A stretch of 64,000 bases of DNA from Candidatus Bartonella washoeensis Sb944nv (GCF_000278135.1 NZ_JH725023.1:318883-382882), one strand, 5' to 3'. Positions 1-10,432 are shown, counted from the first letter of the stretch. Made by a program: numbers and translations. The notes: generated from the sequence alone by a model not told the origin.

Positions 1-108
1 TAGTGCATCGATGATGCTGTTTCTTATATTTTGATGGTAGCACCATGGGTTATATATATTACGGTTGTCAAATAGGGGTTGTGATGTTTTGTTGTTCTGC
101 TTTGCGCA

Positions 109-281
109 TTTAAAAGCTGGTGCACTACTGTGGATATCAGGACAGATTTGCGAGTCTTTTTAAAATATCCGTTGAACGTATTAAAGCCTATTTAGATGGT
201 TGTAGTGGGCACTATTCAAGCTACACTAGCTATCGTCAAAGTAAGGAGCCATTTTATCTCGATATGCTCATCATTTTATGA
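109..281 (+). pseudogene. hpf: Decayed hpf/raiA (ribosome hibernation factor) remnant
   Basis: No intact reading frame exists here, but two frames joined by a shift near 165 give a string resembling the N-terminal part of long hibernation-promoting factor. Bases 130-165 read VDIRTDLRVFLK, like the family's MDIG..LR start. Bases 165-278 read ERIKAYLDGCSGHYS and later FYLDMLI before a stop at 279, matching the family pattern of an RI helix, a Y-F/L-D-G..SGH turn and an IHLDSG strand. The family normally lies directly before ptsN in Rhizobiales (rpoN-hpf-ptsN), which is exactly this position. The C-terminal ribosome-dimerisation domain is not recognisable in 282-626. The assignment rests on by-eye similarity plus synteny. 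Confidence 0.5.
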
Positions 282-626
282 GAGCCAGTTCTTAAAAGGA
301 AGAGGAAGATCTGATGAAGAATTGTACACAAACTGTTTATGATTAAATGGTCGAAAATTTGTGAATGGTGGTCTTTGTTAGTATCGTAGGGACATTATTT
401 TTACGGACAATACATTTCCTTGTTTTATCGTCCTTTTAATTAGGGACTGAAGACTACTTATTGTTGTGCTGATAGTGAATTATGAGATGAATTGACCTAT
501 TACCCGTTACAGTTTGAAAAGTAAATACACATGCTATGATGTAAGAAAGTCATACAACTATTAACTATCCATACTATTTACGGGTTTGTAGGTGGGCATT
601 TGAGCGTGCAAAAGGAAGATTAAAGT

Positions 627-1091
627 ATGAATTTGAGTGAGTTAATTGCACCGGAAGCTATTATTCCGGCTCTTAAAGCGAATTCGAAGAAACAAGTTCT
701 ACAAATTTTAGCTGAAAAAGCTGCTGAGTTGACAGGCCTTAATGAGCGGGTGGTTTTTGATATTGTTTTGCAACGTGAAAAATTAGGCTCAACCGGTCTG
801 GGTAGTGGTATTGCAATTCCTCACGGGAAACTACCTAATATTAACCGAATCATTGGTATATTTGCGCGCCTTGAAAGTCCTGTTGATTTTGAAGCTCTTG
901 ATGATGAGCCCATTGATCTTGTTTTTCTCCTTTTGGCACCTGAGAACGCTGGTGCTGATCATTTAAAAGCTTTGTCACAGATCGCGCGTATCTTGCGTCA
1001 TTCTGAAGTTGTCCAAAAATTGCGCAATACGCATGATGCCAATACGCTTTATGCTTTATTGGTTCAGAATTCAGCATCAAATGCAGCATAG
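627..1091 (+). CDS. ptsN: PTS IIA-like nitrogen-regulatory protein PtsN (EIIA-Ntr)
   Basis: This is the terminal phosphate acceptor of the regulatory nitrogen PTS (PtsP to NPr/HPr to PtsN); it does not move sugar but adjusts potassium, nitrogen and stress functions through protein contacts in the cytoplasm. The 154-residue length is normal for the family. The phospho-acceptor is His66 in the GIAIPHGKL motif, and the downstream hydrophobic strand LVFLLLAPE is typical of the EIIA fold. The start follows an AAAGGAAGA ribosome-binding site at about 610-618. The gene preceding it by synteny (hpf) is decayed, so ptsN must be expressed from its own or a distant promoter. Its likely phosphate donor HPr is encoded at 56239-56535; ptsP is not in this window. 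Confidence 0.95.
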   Translation: MNLSELIAPEAIIPALKANSKKQVLQILAEKAAELTGLNERVVFDIVLQREKLGSTGLGSGIAIPHGKLPNINRIIGIFARLESPVDFEALDDEPIDLVFLLLAPENAGADHLKALSQIARILRHSEVVQKLRNTHDANTLYALLVQNSASNAA

Positions 1092-2440
1092 ATGTTCTCA
1101 TATTGAATAAATCAAAAGTCTGCGTAATGGTTACCTTGTGGGTAAGTGCACTACAGAGAAGGTTAGAAAATGATGTAATCTAGGCTTCAAGGACTTGAGA
1201 ACACTGGTTGCCTCCAAATGATTTAAAAAATCGCTTGCAAAGGAATTTTTGCTTCAAAAAACAGGGAATAGGAGCAAGCGCCGGCTTTTGTTATGTTTTT
1301 TCAAATATCAAACACTCATTATCATACTCTTAGGTTTATTTACTGGAGGTATTCATCTGTGAATAGAAATTTTTTCATAAGTCAGGATGATTTGAGTATT
1401 TTTGATAAATATTAGTCCTGAAGGTTCAGAGGGATGAGAGATATCATTTCCTTTGTATCAGATGGTGAGAGAAGCCAAATATTTAAGGACAGTTTGGCTA
1501 TTAAAAAGAGATTTTTTTATGTGTGTAAAAGCTTATTTAATCGACTGAGAGGTTGTTTAAAGAATTATGAGGTAGAAGGTTTAGGAATTATTATCGAAAA
1601 ATAAGAGTTTAATGTTTTGTTTATAATTATACAAAATGAAATGGTGATGTTTGTCACACGAATTTCTCAGAAATTTTTACTAGAAGGGAGTGAATGTGAT
1701 CTCACTCGTTGAAACAGTACGGTTAAGCCCTTTTTAGTTACTGTTATCGTTTCAGAAATTGGCAATTTAAAATGTAAGGCATGTGGCGAGAGTAGATGAT
1801 CTCAAATAGGCAGAATTATATGCGGTGATTGAGGCAGAACTATACGCTTTTATTTCATGGTAAAAAGGTTGATAATATTTGGTATTTTTTTGCAAAATGG
1901 CTTTAAAATTGTAAAAGGCCGGTAATTAGGCAATATTGAACAAGAGCATGGACACACTATAATTGGAGAAAATAGAGGGTATTTTGCGATTTTTACTAAC
2001 GCAAATGCGTTTAGTATGGTAAGTTTATTGATGCTATCCGAAAGGCTGTGAAATTTGGAGTGTTCTTTAAGGGAACGCATATACACGGTTTTGCAACAAA
2101 TCGCTTGCAGTAAAATAGCATAGTTTATTTCTTAACGGAGTGATAGTATGTTTATATTTTGTTTTGAAATATAATTGCTTAAAGAGGTAGATTTTTAGAC
2201 AAAAAACAAAATTGGTGAAATAAAATCAAAATGTTGTTTTTTAAAATCTGGTTATTGAGTAAAAAATTCATGTTGTAGTAACAACTAAAATATCACAATT
2301 AGACGTAGGAAAACTGTTCTGATTGGCGCAAAAATATTTCGCTTAAGGAGGAGGGGTGGAACAATTGAACTAAAGCATTGGCAAGTTTTTTGAACTTTTC
2401 AATGAAGAGAATCTTGTTAGAGACTAGAGAAGTGAGCTAA
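1092..2440. other. Long gene-poor gap, probably decayed coding DNA
   Basis: About 1.35 kb with no intact gene. A short inverted repeat (CGCTTGC at 1232-1238 and GCAAGCG at 1274-1280) after ptsN could form a weak hairpin. An open stretch at 1929-2051 on the plus strand encodes about 40 residues including GENRGYFAIFTNANAF, which reads like protein but has no start and matches nothing I recognise. The 12-mer AAATCGCTTGCA occurs near 1229 and again near 2101. A 78-codon minus-strand frame at 1850-2086 has no clear ribosome-binding site and is not called. The overall impression is of old gene remnants. Confidence 0.5.
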
Positions 2441-2950
2441 ATGAAAATATTTGAAAAAACTGTTATCGCTACATCTGTAATGGTTTTGGTGATTGCTGGA
2501 ACAGTGTGGGCACAAGCGCCAAGCCGTTTAGATCAATTTGAAGCTTGGGGAGCCTATTCTTATAAATCGCCAGGAAATACAATTTGCTATGTATTGTCGG
2601 TACCTTTGGAGGCACTGCCAACGACGGTTAATCACGGCGATAATTTCTTTTTGGTAACCAAGCGTTCAAATTCACCTGTTTTGTTTGAACCGCAATTCAT
2701 GGCTGGTTATACACTTAAAGAAGGTTCAAAGGTTACTGTGACTATTGGAGATAAGAGTTTTGATTTTTTCACGAAAGATTCTTCAGCTTGGTTAGCATCA
2801 TCAGCACTAGAAAAACAGCTTGTTTCTGCTATGCGTGCTGGAAAAAATATGACAGTGAGAGCACTCTCAAAACGGGGAACCCACACCACTTATACTTATT
2901 CCTTAAAAGGGGTGACCGCTGCATTAAGTGCGGCACAAAAATGCCATTAA
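2441..2950 (+). CDS. Invasion-associated locus B (IalB) family periplasmic protein
   Basis: A small secreted protein of 169 residues. Residues 1-24 form a Sec signal peptide with a hydrophobic core (VIATSVMVLVIAGTVWA) and an AQA-type cleavage site. The mature part has the IalB-family layout: an opening F..W..YSY, a conserved TICYV segment, a central MAGYTLKEGSKVTVTIGD strand, and a C-terminal Cys (Cys168) that could pair with the single Cys in TICYV. In Bartonella bacilliformis the founding member IalB contributes to erythrocyte entry; paralogues are common in Rhizobiales and many have no known role. This copy, just upstream of rlmN, is a conserved Rhizobiales paralogue rather than clearly the virulence locus itself, which is paired with ialA. 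I infer periplasmic location; function is otherwise unknown. Confidence 0.8.
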   Translation: MKIFEKTVIATSVMVLVIAGTVWAQAPSRLDQFEAWGAYSYKSPGNTICYVLSVPLEALPTTVNHGDNFFLVTKRSNSPVLFEPQFMAGYTLKEGSKVTVTIGDKSFDFFTKDSSAWLASSALEKQLVSAMRAGKNMTVRALSKRGTHTTYTYSLKGVTAALSAAQKCH

Positions 2951-2991
2951 GGTCTCTGTAACTTTAAAATAGCGATATAAATTGGAAAACA

Positions 2992-4221
2992 ATGGCCGTT
3001 TCGTATGATCTTAGACCCGTTGGTGCACGCTTAGCCCGAGCAACAGATAGTGTTGTAGTGAAGGAGAGATCTAAGCTCTCTTTAATTGGCATGTTGCAGG
3101 ATGAAATGGTCGAAGCTTTAAAGGCAATCGGTGTACCAGAACGTCAAACTCGTATGCGTGTACGTCAGCTTTGGCATTGGCTTTATGTGCGTGGCGTTTC
3201 AAATTTTGATGAAATGCTGAACATTTCTAAACCAATGCAAGAAATGTTTAAAAATCATTTTTCCATTGTACGTCCGGAAATTATTGCAGAACAAATATCA
3301 AAAGATGGTACACGTAAATGGCTGTTGCGTTTTCCAGCACGTGGGGCTGGAAGATCTGTTGAAATTGAAACGGTTTATATTCCGGAAGAAGGGCGTGGTA
3401 CTCTATGTATTTCATCTCAGGTAGGGTGTACGTTAACTTGTTCTTTTTGTCATACGGGAACACAAGTGCTTGTTCGCAATTTGACTGCGGAAGAAATTTT
3501 GGCGCAGTTATTGGTTGCTCGTGATTGTTTGGGTGATTTTCCTGATAAGAAGACCCCTGATGGTGCAATTGTTCCAGTTGAAGGGCGTAAAATTACCAAT
3601 ATTGTTATGATGGGGATGGGGGAACCACTTTATAATTTTGAAGCAGTCAAAAAAGCTTTATTAATCGCTTCTGATGGAGACGGTCTTTCTTTGTCAAAAC
3701 GTCGGATTACCCTTTCAACTAGTGGAGTGGTTCCTGAAATCATACGAACAGGGAAGGAAATTGGGGTAATGTTGGCGATTTCACTCCATGCGGTGCACGA
3801 TACGTTACGAGATATGCTTGTTCCAATCAATAAAAAATACCCACTTGCACTGTTAATGGAAGCTTGCCGTAATTACCCGGGTCTTTCGAATGCTAAGAGA
3901 ATTACATTTGAATATGTTATGCTGAAAGATGTAAATGATAGTTTGGGTGATGCCAAACGATTGGTTCAGTTACTTAAAGGTATTCCTGCTAAGATCAATT
4001 TGATTCCTTTTAATCCCTGGCCAGGGACGAATTATCAATGTTCTGATTGGGAACAAATTGAACGTTTTGCTGATGTGGTTAATCAAGCAGGTTATGCTTC
4101 ACCTATTCGGATGCCGCGTGGACGCGATATTTTAGCTGCGTGCGGCCAGCTTAAATCTGCTTCAGAACGTTTACGTAAATCAGAACGTTTGCAATTTGAA
4201 AACGTGATTGGCAGTGAATGA
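2992..4221 (+). CDS. rlmN: Dual-specificity 23S rRNA/tRNA adenine-C2 methyltransferase RlmN
   Basis: A radical-SAM enzyme that methylates C2 of A2503 in 23S rRNA and of A37 in some tRNAs. The cluster-binding CxxxCxxC motif is Cys146, Cys150, Cys153 within [12 protein letters not shown]. The catalytic region [10 protein letters not shown], the substrate motif TLSTSGVVP and the C-terminal [15 protein letters not shown], holding the methyl-carrying second cysteine, are all present. At 409 residues it is the usual size for alphaproteobacterial RlmN, which carries an N-terminal extension. It starts 41 bp after the IalB-family gene, so the two may be cotranscribed. It converges on the LysE-family gene, with only 2 bp between the stop codons. 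Confidence 0.97.
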   Translation: MAVSYDLRPVGARLARATDSVVVKERSKLSLIGMLQDEMVEALKAIGVPERQTRMRVRQLWHWLYVRGVSNFDEMLNISKPMQEMFKNHFSIVRPEIIAEQISKDGTRKWLLRFPARGAGRSVEIETVYIPEEGRGTLCISSQVGCTLTCSFCHTGTQVLVRNLTAEEILAQLLVARDCLGDFPDKKTPDGAIVPVEGRKITNIVMMGMGEPLYNFEAVKKALLIASDGDGLSLSKRRITLSTSGVVPEIIRTGKEIGVMLAISLHAVHDTLRDMLVPINKKYPLALLMEACRNYPGLSNAKRITFEYVMLKDVNDSLGDAKRLVQLLKGIPAKINLIPFNPWPGTNYQCSDWEQIERFADVVNQAGYASPIRMPRGRDILAACGQLKSASERLRKSERLQFENVIGSE

Positions 4222-4223
4222 TC

Positions 4224-4862
4224 TTAATTTTCATCAATAAGAATGCGTAAAGCAAAACTGGTAAAAATACCAGCAATAAGCCAATCAAGAAAACGAATAT
4301 AAGAAGGATTTCGCTTAAGTCCATTAGAAAATTTATGAGCCATAAAAACTATAAAAATGTTAATGGGTAAAGCAATAGGAATATAAGAGAAACCCAAAAT
4401 GAGCAATTTTTGCATAGCCATAGGGTCATTTGCATTGATAAATTGTGGTAAGAAAGTTACATTAAAAAGGATGACTTTTGGATTTAAGAGATTAATTCCA
4501 ATAGCCATAAAATAATTGCGTCTAAGACTTTGATATTTGGGGGATGTTTCTTTGAGAGAAAATGTCGAATGTTTACGCAATGCCTGAAAGGCAAGCCATA
4601 GAAGATAAAAGGCACCTACAACTTTAAGAACAAAAAAAGCGCGCGGTGAGGTAAAAATGAGCGCTGATATGCCAAGTGCGACAGCAACAACTTGAATAGC
4701 AAAACCTGTCGCACTCCCTAACGTACACATAATTCCAGCTTTTTTGCTTTGTGCAATGGTGCGTGATACAGATAGCATAATATCAGGTCCTGGAATGAGT
4801 GCTAGAATCAACGCTGCTGAAAAAAATTGTATCATGCTAGACCATTCAGGGAAAAATGACAT
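4224..4862 (-). CDS. LysE/RhtB-family amino-acid exporter
   Basis: An inner-membrane protein of 212 residues with about six hydrophobic helices. The N-terminal family signature is clear: LIPGPDIMLSVSRTIAQSKKAGIMCTLG matches the LysE/RhtB pattern GPxxxxxxxxxxxxGxxxG. NLLNPKVILFNVTFLPQF is the second conserved block (NPK...F..PQF). These transporters export basic or neutral amino acids, homoserine or lactones; substrate cannot be told from sequence. The start codon has a GGAG site 6 bases upstream. It is convergent with rlmN and divergent from argG. Confidence 0.9.
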   Translation of the reverse strand: MSFFPEWSSMIQFFSAALILALIPGPDIMLSVSRTIAQSKKAGIMCTLGSATGFAIQVVAVALGISALIFTSPRAFFVLKVVGAFYLLWLAFQALRKHSTFSLKETSPKYQSLRRNYFMAIGINLLNPKVILFNVTFLPQFINANDPMAMQKLLILGFSYIPIALPINIFIVFMAHKFSNGLKRNPSYIRFLDWLIAGIFTSFALRILIDEN

Positions 4863-5044
4863 ATAAATCTCCTTTATTCTTTAAAAGATTTGTTCACGAC
4901 TTATATCTTTACACAAACGGTCCTTTTTACGCTTTTTCGTTTTTTTTTGCATCTGTTTAATGTTGTCTAAAGGGAATTTATTTTCATTGCTTGCATAGTT
5001 TTGATTTCTGAGTAAAAAGAAAGCAAATAATGTAGAGCTTTAAA

Positions 5045-6259
5045 ATGAAAAAATGGAAAAATGTTAAGAAAGTTGTTCTAGCTTATTCAGGAGGGCTAGA
5101 TACGTCTATTATTCTTAAATGGTTACAAAGTGAACTGGGTGTTGAAGTTGTAACCTTTACGGCCGATTTAGGGCAAGGAGAAGAATTAGAGGCAGCGCGT
5201 TGTAAAGCTGAAATACTGGGCGTTAAAGAAATTTATATTGAAGATCTACGTGAAGAGTTTGTGCGTGACTTTGTGTTTCCAATGTTTCGAGCCAATGCAG
5301 TTTATGAAGGGTGCTATCTTTTGGGGACTTCTATTGCTCGCCCACTCATTTCAAAACGCCTTATTAAAATTGCCAAGGAAACGGGTGCAGATGCGATTGC
5401 CCATGGAGCAACAGGGAAAGGTAATGACCAAGTTCGCTTTGAACTTTCTGCTTATGCTCTTAATCCTGATATCAAGATTATTGCTCCATGGCGTGATTGG
5501 TCTTTTAAAAGTCGGACAGAGTTGGTTGAATTTGCGCGCGCACATCAAATCCCAGTAGAGAAGGATAATCAAGGAGAAGCACCTTTTTCCGTTGATGCAA
5601 ATTTATTGCACTCGTCATCAGAGGGCAAGGTTTTGGAAGATCCAGCACTTCCTGCTCCTGAGTATGTCCATATGCGTACTCTTTCTCCAGAAGCTGCTCC
5701 AGATCAAGCAACCATAATCACAATTGGTTTTAAAAAAGGTGATGCTATCTCGATTAATGGGCAAAATTTATCTCCTGCGGATTTACTTGCTGAATTGAAT
5801 AATTATGGACACGACAACGGTATTGGTCGATTAGATTTGGTGGAAAACCGCTTTGTAGGTATGAAATCGCGGGGCATTTATGAAACACCGGGGGGAACAA
5901 TTCTTTTAACGGCTCATCGGGCAATCGAATCTTTAACATTGGATCGGGGAGCTGCTCATTTAAAAGATGAGTTAATGCCGCGTTATGCAGAGTTGATTTA
6001 TTATGGCTTTTGGTTTTCACCTGAACGTAAAATGTTACAGGCAGCCATTGATTTATCTCAAGAAAATGTTGAAGGTGAAGTTACGCTAAAGCTTTATAAG
6101 GGTAATGTGATTGTTGAAGGTCGTGAAAGCAAAAAATCGCTTTATTCTCATAATTTAGTAACTTTTGAGGATGATCAGGGTTCTTATGATCAAAAAGATG
6201 CTGCCGGTTTTATTAAATTAAATGCATTACGCCTACGTACATTAGCAGCACGCTCATGA
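5045..6259 (+). CDS. argG: Argininosuccinate synthase
   Basis: Joins citrulline and aspartate with ATP to form argininosuccinate, the penultimate step of arginine synthesis. The N-type ATP pyrophosphatase loop is AYSGGLDTS at residues 13-21. Further family signatures are [12 protein letters not shown] and the C-terminal [10 protein letters not shown]. The 404-residue length is typical of type I ArgG. It stands alone, with divergent lysE-like gene upstream and no argH nearby. Confidence 0.97.
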   Translation: MKKWKNVKKVVLAYSGGLDTSIILKWLQSELGVEVVTFTADLGQGEELEAARCKAEILGVKEIYIEDLREEFVRDFVFPMFRANAVYEGCYLLGTSIARPLISKRLIKIAKETGADAIAHGATGKGNDQVRFELSAYALNPDIKIIAPWRDWSFKSRTELVEFARAHQIPVEKDNQGEAPFSVDANLLHSSSEGKVLEDPALPAPEYVHMRTLSPEAAPDQATIITIGFKKGDAISINGQNLSPADLLAELNNYGHDNGIGRLDLVENRFVGMKSRGIYETPGGTILLTAHRAIESLTLDRGAAHLKDELMPRYAELIYYGFWFSPERKMLQAAIDLSQENVEGEVTLKLYKGNVIVEGRESKKSLYSHNLVTFEDDQGSYDQKDAAGFIKLNALRLRTLAARS

Positions 6260-6661
6260 ATACATACGAAAAACATAACAGAAGTCATTTTGACAGTGTT
6301 AAGTGCAGAACAGTTTTTATATCAAAAATTGAAAATGGCAATTTGTTTAATTGATTTTGGTTGTAGATGGATTATTTATCAATCTTGAGCTCAATGCTAG
6401 AGGTTTTGCTTTCTTGCCGATAAGTTTAATAAGAAAAACCTATGAGAAGAATGATTAAAACACCGATAATCAAAACAAGAAAATTGCGATTCATAATATT
6501 CACACTTTCGTTTACATAAAATATAAACAAAATAATAGGACGAATGCTGATTATGGCAAGAGTATGGTGAAAATCTGCGCCTTTTCGCTTGCTATTATCG
6601 ACGAATAAATTCAAAAACCATACACCATCTCGTGAAAGAATTTAATTTTAGGATAAAGATA
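6260..6661. other. Gap between argG and lysS
   Basis: Roughly 400 bp carrying only the possible 22-codon membrane peptide on the minus strand. No clear terminator hairpin follows argG. An AGGA ribosome-binding site at 6650-6653 serves lysS. Confidence 0.5.
6426..6494 (-). CDS. Possible 22-residue single-pass membrane peptide
   Basis: A minus-strand ATG at 6494 opens a 22-codon frame: a short polar start (MNRNF) followed by one hydrophobic helix of about 16 residues (LVLIIGVLIILLIGFSY) and a stop. A longer frame to 6614 exists but its first 40 codons look non-coding. Rhizobiales genomes often carry very small proteins beginning with MNRNT/MDRN and a single membrane helix, and this resembles a shortened member. 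The ribosome-binding site is weak. Could equally be chance hydrophobic coding in AT-rich DNA. Confidence 0.3.
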   Translation of the reverse strand: MNRNFLVLIIGVLIILLIGFSY

Positions 6662-8323
6662 ATGATGCGTGACCAGTGTGATACCTTTAGCTTTACAACC
6701 GAATTAAGAGATATAGCTGTTCAATCAAAAGCTTGGCCATTTGAAGAAGCACGCAAAATTATCAAACGGTATGAAAAAACTGGTTACCCAGAGACGGTTT
6801 TATTTGAAACAGGTTATGGGCCATCTGGCTTACCACATATTGGCACTTTTGGAGAAGTGGCACGCACGACCATGGTGCGTCATGCATTTAGGGTTTTAAC
6901 TGAGGATAAAGTTAAAACAAAACTTCTTTGTTTTTCTGATGATATGGATGGGTTGCGTAAAGTTCCTGATAATGTGCCTGACCGAGAAAAAATGGAAAGC
7001 TATCTTGGTCAACCACTTAGCTGTGTGCCAGATCCTTTTGGAGACGTTTATACTTCTTTTGGAGCAGCAAATAACGCACGCTTACGTATTTTTCTTGATC
7101 GCTTTGGTTTTGATTATGAGTTTGCAAGTGCTACTGATTATTATAGTTCCGGTCGTTTTGATGAAACGCTTTTAAAAATACTTGCTTGTTATGACAAGGT
7201 AATGGCTATTGTTTTGCCAACATTGGGTGAAGAGCGTCGTGCTACTTATTCACTCTTTTTACCTATTTCGCCTGTTTCTGGAAAAGTATTACAAGTTCCG
7301 ATGATTGCTTGTAATGTCGAAAAAGGTACTGTTACCTATATTGAGCCTGAAACCGGAGAAACCATTGAAACGGAGGTTACAGGGGGAAAAGTCAAATGCC
7401 AGTGGAAAGTGGATTGGGCAATGCGCTGGACAGCACTTGGCATTGATTATGAAATGGCAGGAAAAGATCTTATTGATTCGACAAATCTTTCTTCTAAAAT
7501 TTGCAAAGTGCTTGGTGGAAATCCGCCTGAAGGATTTAATTATGAGCTCTTTTTAGATGATAAGGGGCAAAAAATTTCCAAATCCAAGGGAAATGGCTTA
7601 ACCATTGATGAGTGGCTCACTTACGCACCAACGGAAAGTTTAGGGCTTTATATGTTTTTAAAACCAAAAACAGCAAAACGGCTTTATTTTGATGTCATTC
7701 CAAAAGCCGTTGATGAATATTATGCGCATCTTTCTGCTTATGGTCGCCAAGAGTGGAAAGAACGGCTGAATAACCCTGTATGGCATATCCATAATGGTTG
7801 TCCTCCACAGGATGATTTGCCTGTGTCCTTTGCGATGTTATTAAATTTGGTCAGTGCTTCAAATGCTGATAATAAAGAGGTTCTTTGGGGTTTTATTTCT
7901 CGCTATGCTAAAGGAGCAAATGCACAAACTTATCCAGCACTTGATCAGTTGGTGGATTTTGCCATTAAATATTTTGATGTTTTTGTCAAACCAAATAAAA
8001 AATTTCGCGTTCCTGATGAGAGTGAGCGTTCAACGCTGATTAATATTGATGCAAAATTAGCCAGTTTGCCAGAAACTGTTGATGGAAACATTCTTCAAAA
8101 TGCGCTTCTTGATGTTGCTCGCTTAACTGAACGCTACCAAGATCATAGCAAAAAAAGTCCTGAAGGAGGGCCGGGGGTTTCAAATGTCTTTTTTCAAATG
8201 CTTTATGAAGTTCTTTTAGGGCAAGAAAAAGGACCACGATTGGGATCATTTATTGCGCTCTATGGGATTAATGAAATGCGCACACTTATTGCTGAAGCGC
8301 TTGCACGACCTATGGGGGAATAA
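6662..8323 (+). CDS. lysS: Class I lysyl-tRNA synthetase
   Basis: Charges tRNA-Lys with lysine. This is the class I (archaeal-type) form used by most alphaproteobacteria, not the class II enzyme of enterobacteria. The HIGH-type signature is [10 protein letters not shown] around residue 57 and the KMSKS-type loop is KISKSKGNG around residue 303. I chose ATG 6662, eight bases after an AGGA site, over a GTG 30 bp upstream that lacks one; this gives 553 residues. The stop codon overlaps the start of prfC (TAATG), so the two translation genes are almost certainly one operon with coupled translation. Confidence 0.95.
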   Translation: MMRDQCDTFSFTTELRDIAVQSKAWPFEEARKIIKRYEKTGYPETVLFETGYGPSGLPHIGTFGEVARTTMVRHAFRVLTEDKVKTKLLCFSDDMDGLRKVPDNVPDREKMESYLGQPLSCVPDPFGDVYTSFGAANNARLRIFLDRFGFDYEFASATDYYSSGRFDETLLKILACYDKVMAIVLPTLGEERRATYSLFLPISPVSGKVLQVPMIACNVEKGTVTYIEPETGETIETEVTGGKVKCQWKVDWAMRWTALGIDYEMAGKDLIDSTNLSSKICKVLGGNPPEGFNYELFLDDKGQKISKSKGNGLTIDEWLTYAPTESLGLYMFLKPKTAKRLYFDVIPKAVDEYYAHLSAYGRQEWKERLNNPVWHIHNGCPPQDDLPVSFAMLLNLVSASNADNKEVLWGFISRYAKGANAQTYPALDQLVDFAIKYFDVFVKPNKKFRVPDESERSTLINIDAKLASLPETVDGNILQNALLDVARLTERYQDHSKKSPEGGPGVSNVFFQMLYEVLLGQEKGPRLGSFIALYGINEMRTLIAEALARPMGE

Positions 8324-9900
8324 TGGAAAAGAGAGTGCAAGAAGTAAAGCGGCGGCGTACATTTGCGATCATTGCGCATCCTGATGCTGGGAAAACAACC
8401 CTGACAGAAAAACTTTTATTGTTTGGTGGTGCCATTCAGCTTGCTGGTGAAGTGAAGGCGAAAAAGGACCGTATTCAAACTCGCTCTGATTGGATGAATA
8501 TTGAACGTGATCGTGGTATTTCGGTTGTGACATCGGTGATGACATTTGAATATGAAGATCATATTTTTAATTTATTAGATACTCCAGGTCACGAAGATTT
8601 TGCGGATGATACATATCGTACGCTTACGGCTGTTGATAGTGCTATCATGGTATTGGATGGTGCACGAGGGATTGAGCCGAGAACACTGAAACTGTTTGAA
8701 GTGTGTCGGCTGCGAGATATTCCTATTGTTACTTTTGTGAATAAAATGGATCGTGAGGCGCGTGATCCTTTAGAAATTTTGGATGAAATTGAAGAAAAGC
8801 TCGCGCTTGACACTGCACCAATTACATGGCCTATTGGTATAGGTAAAGATTTTGTTGGCACTTTTGATCTTCATCACAATTGTTTTCGTCAAAAAGATGA
8901 TGAGATAACACAACAGGTGGTTTCTGGACCTGATGAGGTTGCAACTTTGCTTCCTGAAAATCAACGTGCGCTTTTTATTGAAGAAGTCGAACTTGCCCGT
9001 AGTGCCTGTAAGAATTTTGATTTGCAAGCTTTCCGTGAAGGACATATGACACCGGTTTATTTCGGATCAGCTCTACGAAATTTTGGTGTTCGTGATTTGA
9101 TCAATGCGCTCATTGATTTTGGTCCAAGTCCTCGTGATCAGGTTGCAGATCAACGCAGTGTCATAGCGACTGAACCCAAAATGGCAGGATTTGTCTTTAA
9201 AATTCAGGCTAATATGGATCCTAATCATCGTGATCGTATTGCATTTTTGCGAGTTTGTTCAGGGACGCTTGAACGTGGTATGAAGACAAAATTAGTAAGA
9301 ACAGGAAAATTGATGACTCTTTCGACACCACAGTTTTTCTTTGCTCGTTCGCGTCAAATTGCTGATCAAGCTTATGCTGGTGATATAGTAGGCATTCCCA
9401 ATCATGGAACATTACGTATAGGTGATACATTGACGGAGGGAGAAGATATTCTCTTTAAAGGCGTGCCCAATTTTGCGCCAGAAATTCTACGTCGTGTTAG
9501 TTTGGGCGATCCAATGAAAGCAAAGAAACTTAAGGAAGCTCTGCAGCAAATGGCTGAAGAAGGTGTTGTGCAATTATTTATTCCAGATGATGGATCTCCT
9601 GCTCTTATCGGAGTGATTGGTGCTTTGCAAATTGATGTCTTAACGGAGCGGCTGAAAGTGGAATATTCTTTACCGGTAAGTTTTGAATCAGCGCGCTTTA
9701 GTGTATGCCGTTGGATTTCAGCAGAGGATAAAGATGAATTGCAAAAGTTTGTAACCAATCATCGCTCTGCTATTGCTCATGATTTGGATAATGATCCAGT
9801 TTTTTTGGCAGAAAATCATTTTTCATTGAATTATGAAGCAGAGCGAGCGCCGAAAATAAAATTTTCAACTTTTAAAGATTATCAAATACGCTCTGAATAA
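8323..9900 (+). CDS. prfC: Peptide chain release factor 3
   Basis: A translational GTPase that removes RF1/RF2 from the ribosome after termination. GTPase motifs are in order: G1 AHPDAGKTTLTE near residue 18, G2/G3 RGISVVTSVM and DTPGHEDF, and G4 NKMDREARDP. The RF3-type insert and the C-terminal domain RFSVCRWI are present. At 525 residues it is the standard length, which separates it from EF-G (about 690). Translation starts by overlap with the lysS stop. It converges on trxA, with a shared terminator between them. Confidence 0.96.
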   Translation: MEKRVQEVKRRRTFAIIAHPDAGKTTLTEKLLLFGGAIQLAGEVKAKKDRIQTRSDWMNIERDRGISVVTSVMTFEYEDHIFNLLDTPGHEDFADDTYRTLTAVDSAIMVLDGARGIEPRTLKLFEVCRLRDIPIVTFVNKMDREARDPLEILDEIEEKLALDTAPITWPIGIGKDFVGTFDLHHNCFRQKDDEITQQVVSGPDEVATLLPENQRALFIEEVELARSACKNFDLQAFREGHMTPVYFGSALRNFGVRDLINALIDFGPSPRDQVADQRSVIATEPKMAGFVFKIQANMDPNHRDRIAFLRVCSGTLERGMKTKLVRTGKLMTLSTPQFFFARSRQIADQAYAGDIVGIPNHGTLRIGDTLTEGEDILFKGVPNFAPEILRRVSLGDPMKAKKLKEALQQMAEEGVVQLFIPDDGSPALIGVIGALQIDVLTERLKVEYSLPVSFESARFSVCRWISAEDKDELQKFVTNHRSAIAHDLDNDPVFLAENHFSLNYEAERAPKIKFSTFKDYQIRSE

Positions 9901-9948
9901 ACAGATATCTTTTCTATGTGAAAAGAATTATTCTTAAACAAGTCAAAT

Positions 9949-9979
9949 AAAAGAGAGAGGTAAAATCCCTCTCCTTTTT
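9949..9979. terminator. Bidirectional terminator between prfC and trxA
   Basis: Stem GAGAGG (9955-9960) pairs with CCTCTC (9968-9973) around a seven-base loop; A-rich sequence before and T-rich sequence after extend the stem with one mismatch and supply a U-run on either strand. It lies between convergent genes. Confidence 0.7.
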
Positions 9980-10001
9980 GGAAAAATCATTATAGGTAGA
10001 T

Positions 10002-10325
10002 TTAACGAAGATTTTCTTTAATCCATTCAGAAATACGTCCTTTAGAAGCAGCACCAACCATATTTGATGAAACATTTCCATTTTTAAACATCAATAAAGT
10101 AGGAATCGATCGCACTCCGTATTGAGTAGCCAGTTCTGGGTTTTCATCAATATTGACTTTAGCAATTTTGATTTGGTTTTGCATTTCTGTTGAAATTTCG
10201 TCCAAAATCGGAGCAATCATTTTGCAAGGGCCACACCACTCTGCCCAAAAATCAACTACAACAGGGGTGGAAGAGCTGAGAACTTCACTTTCGAAATTGC
10301 TCTTATCAATTTTTATACAGGTCAT
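10002..10325 (-). CDS. trxA: Thioredoxin
   Basis: A cytoplasmic dithiol reductant of 107 residues. The active site is WCGPCK with Cys31 and Cys34, and the cis-proline loop SIPTLLMF is intact. It lies 107 bp downstream of addA in the same direction, the usual Rhizobiales order (addB-addA-trxA), so it may be read both from the add operon and from its own promoter. A hairpin follows at 9955-9973. Confidence 0.97.
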   Translation of the reverse strand: MTCIKIDKSNFESEVLSSSTPVVVDFWAEWCGPCKMIAPILDEISTEMQNQIKIAKVNIDENPELATQYGVRSIPTLLMFKNGNVSSNMVGAASKGRISEWIKENLR

Positions 10326-10432
10326 TGGTTTATCCTTTATATTTACTTTTATACATTGGTATGATGGTACTTCATATCAAGTTATTACAAAGATAAATTA
10401 TGATAAGCTTTGAGGGAAATGGTTTTCTTAGC

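Noticed and set aside
850-1101. 83-codon minus-strand frame inside ptsN
   Set aside because: Fully opposite a firmly identified gene, with no ribosome-binding site and no recognised motif.
1850-2086. 78-codon minus-strand frame in the ptsN-ialB gap
   Set aside because: No ribosome-binding site or family motif; composition like random AT-rich DNA.
9221-9758. Minus-strand frames opposite prfC
   Set aside because: Shadows of the prfC coding sequence.
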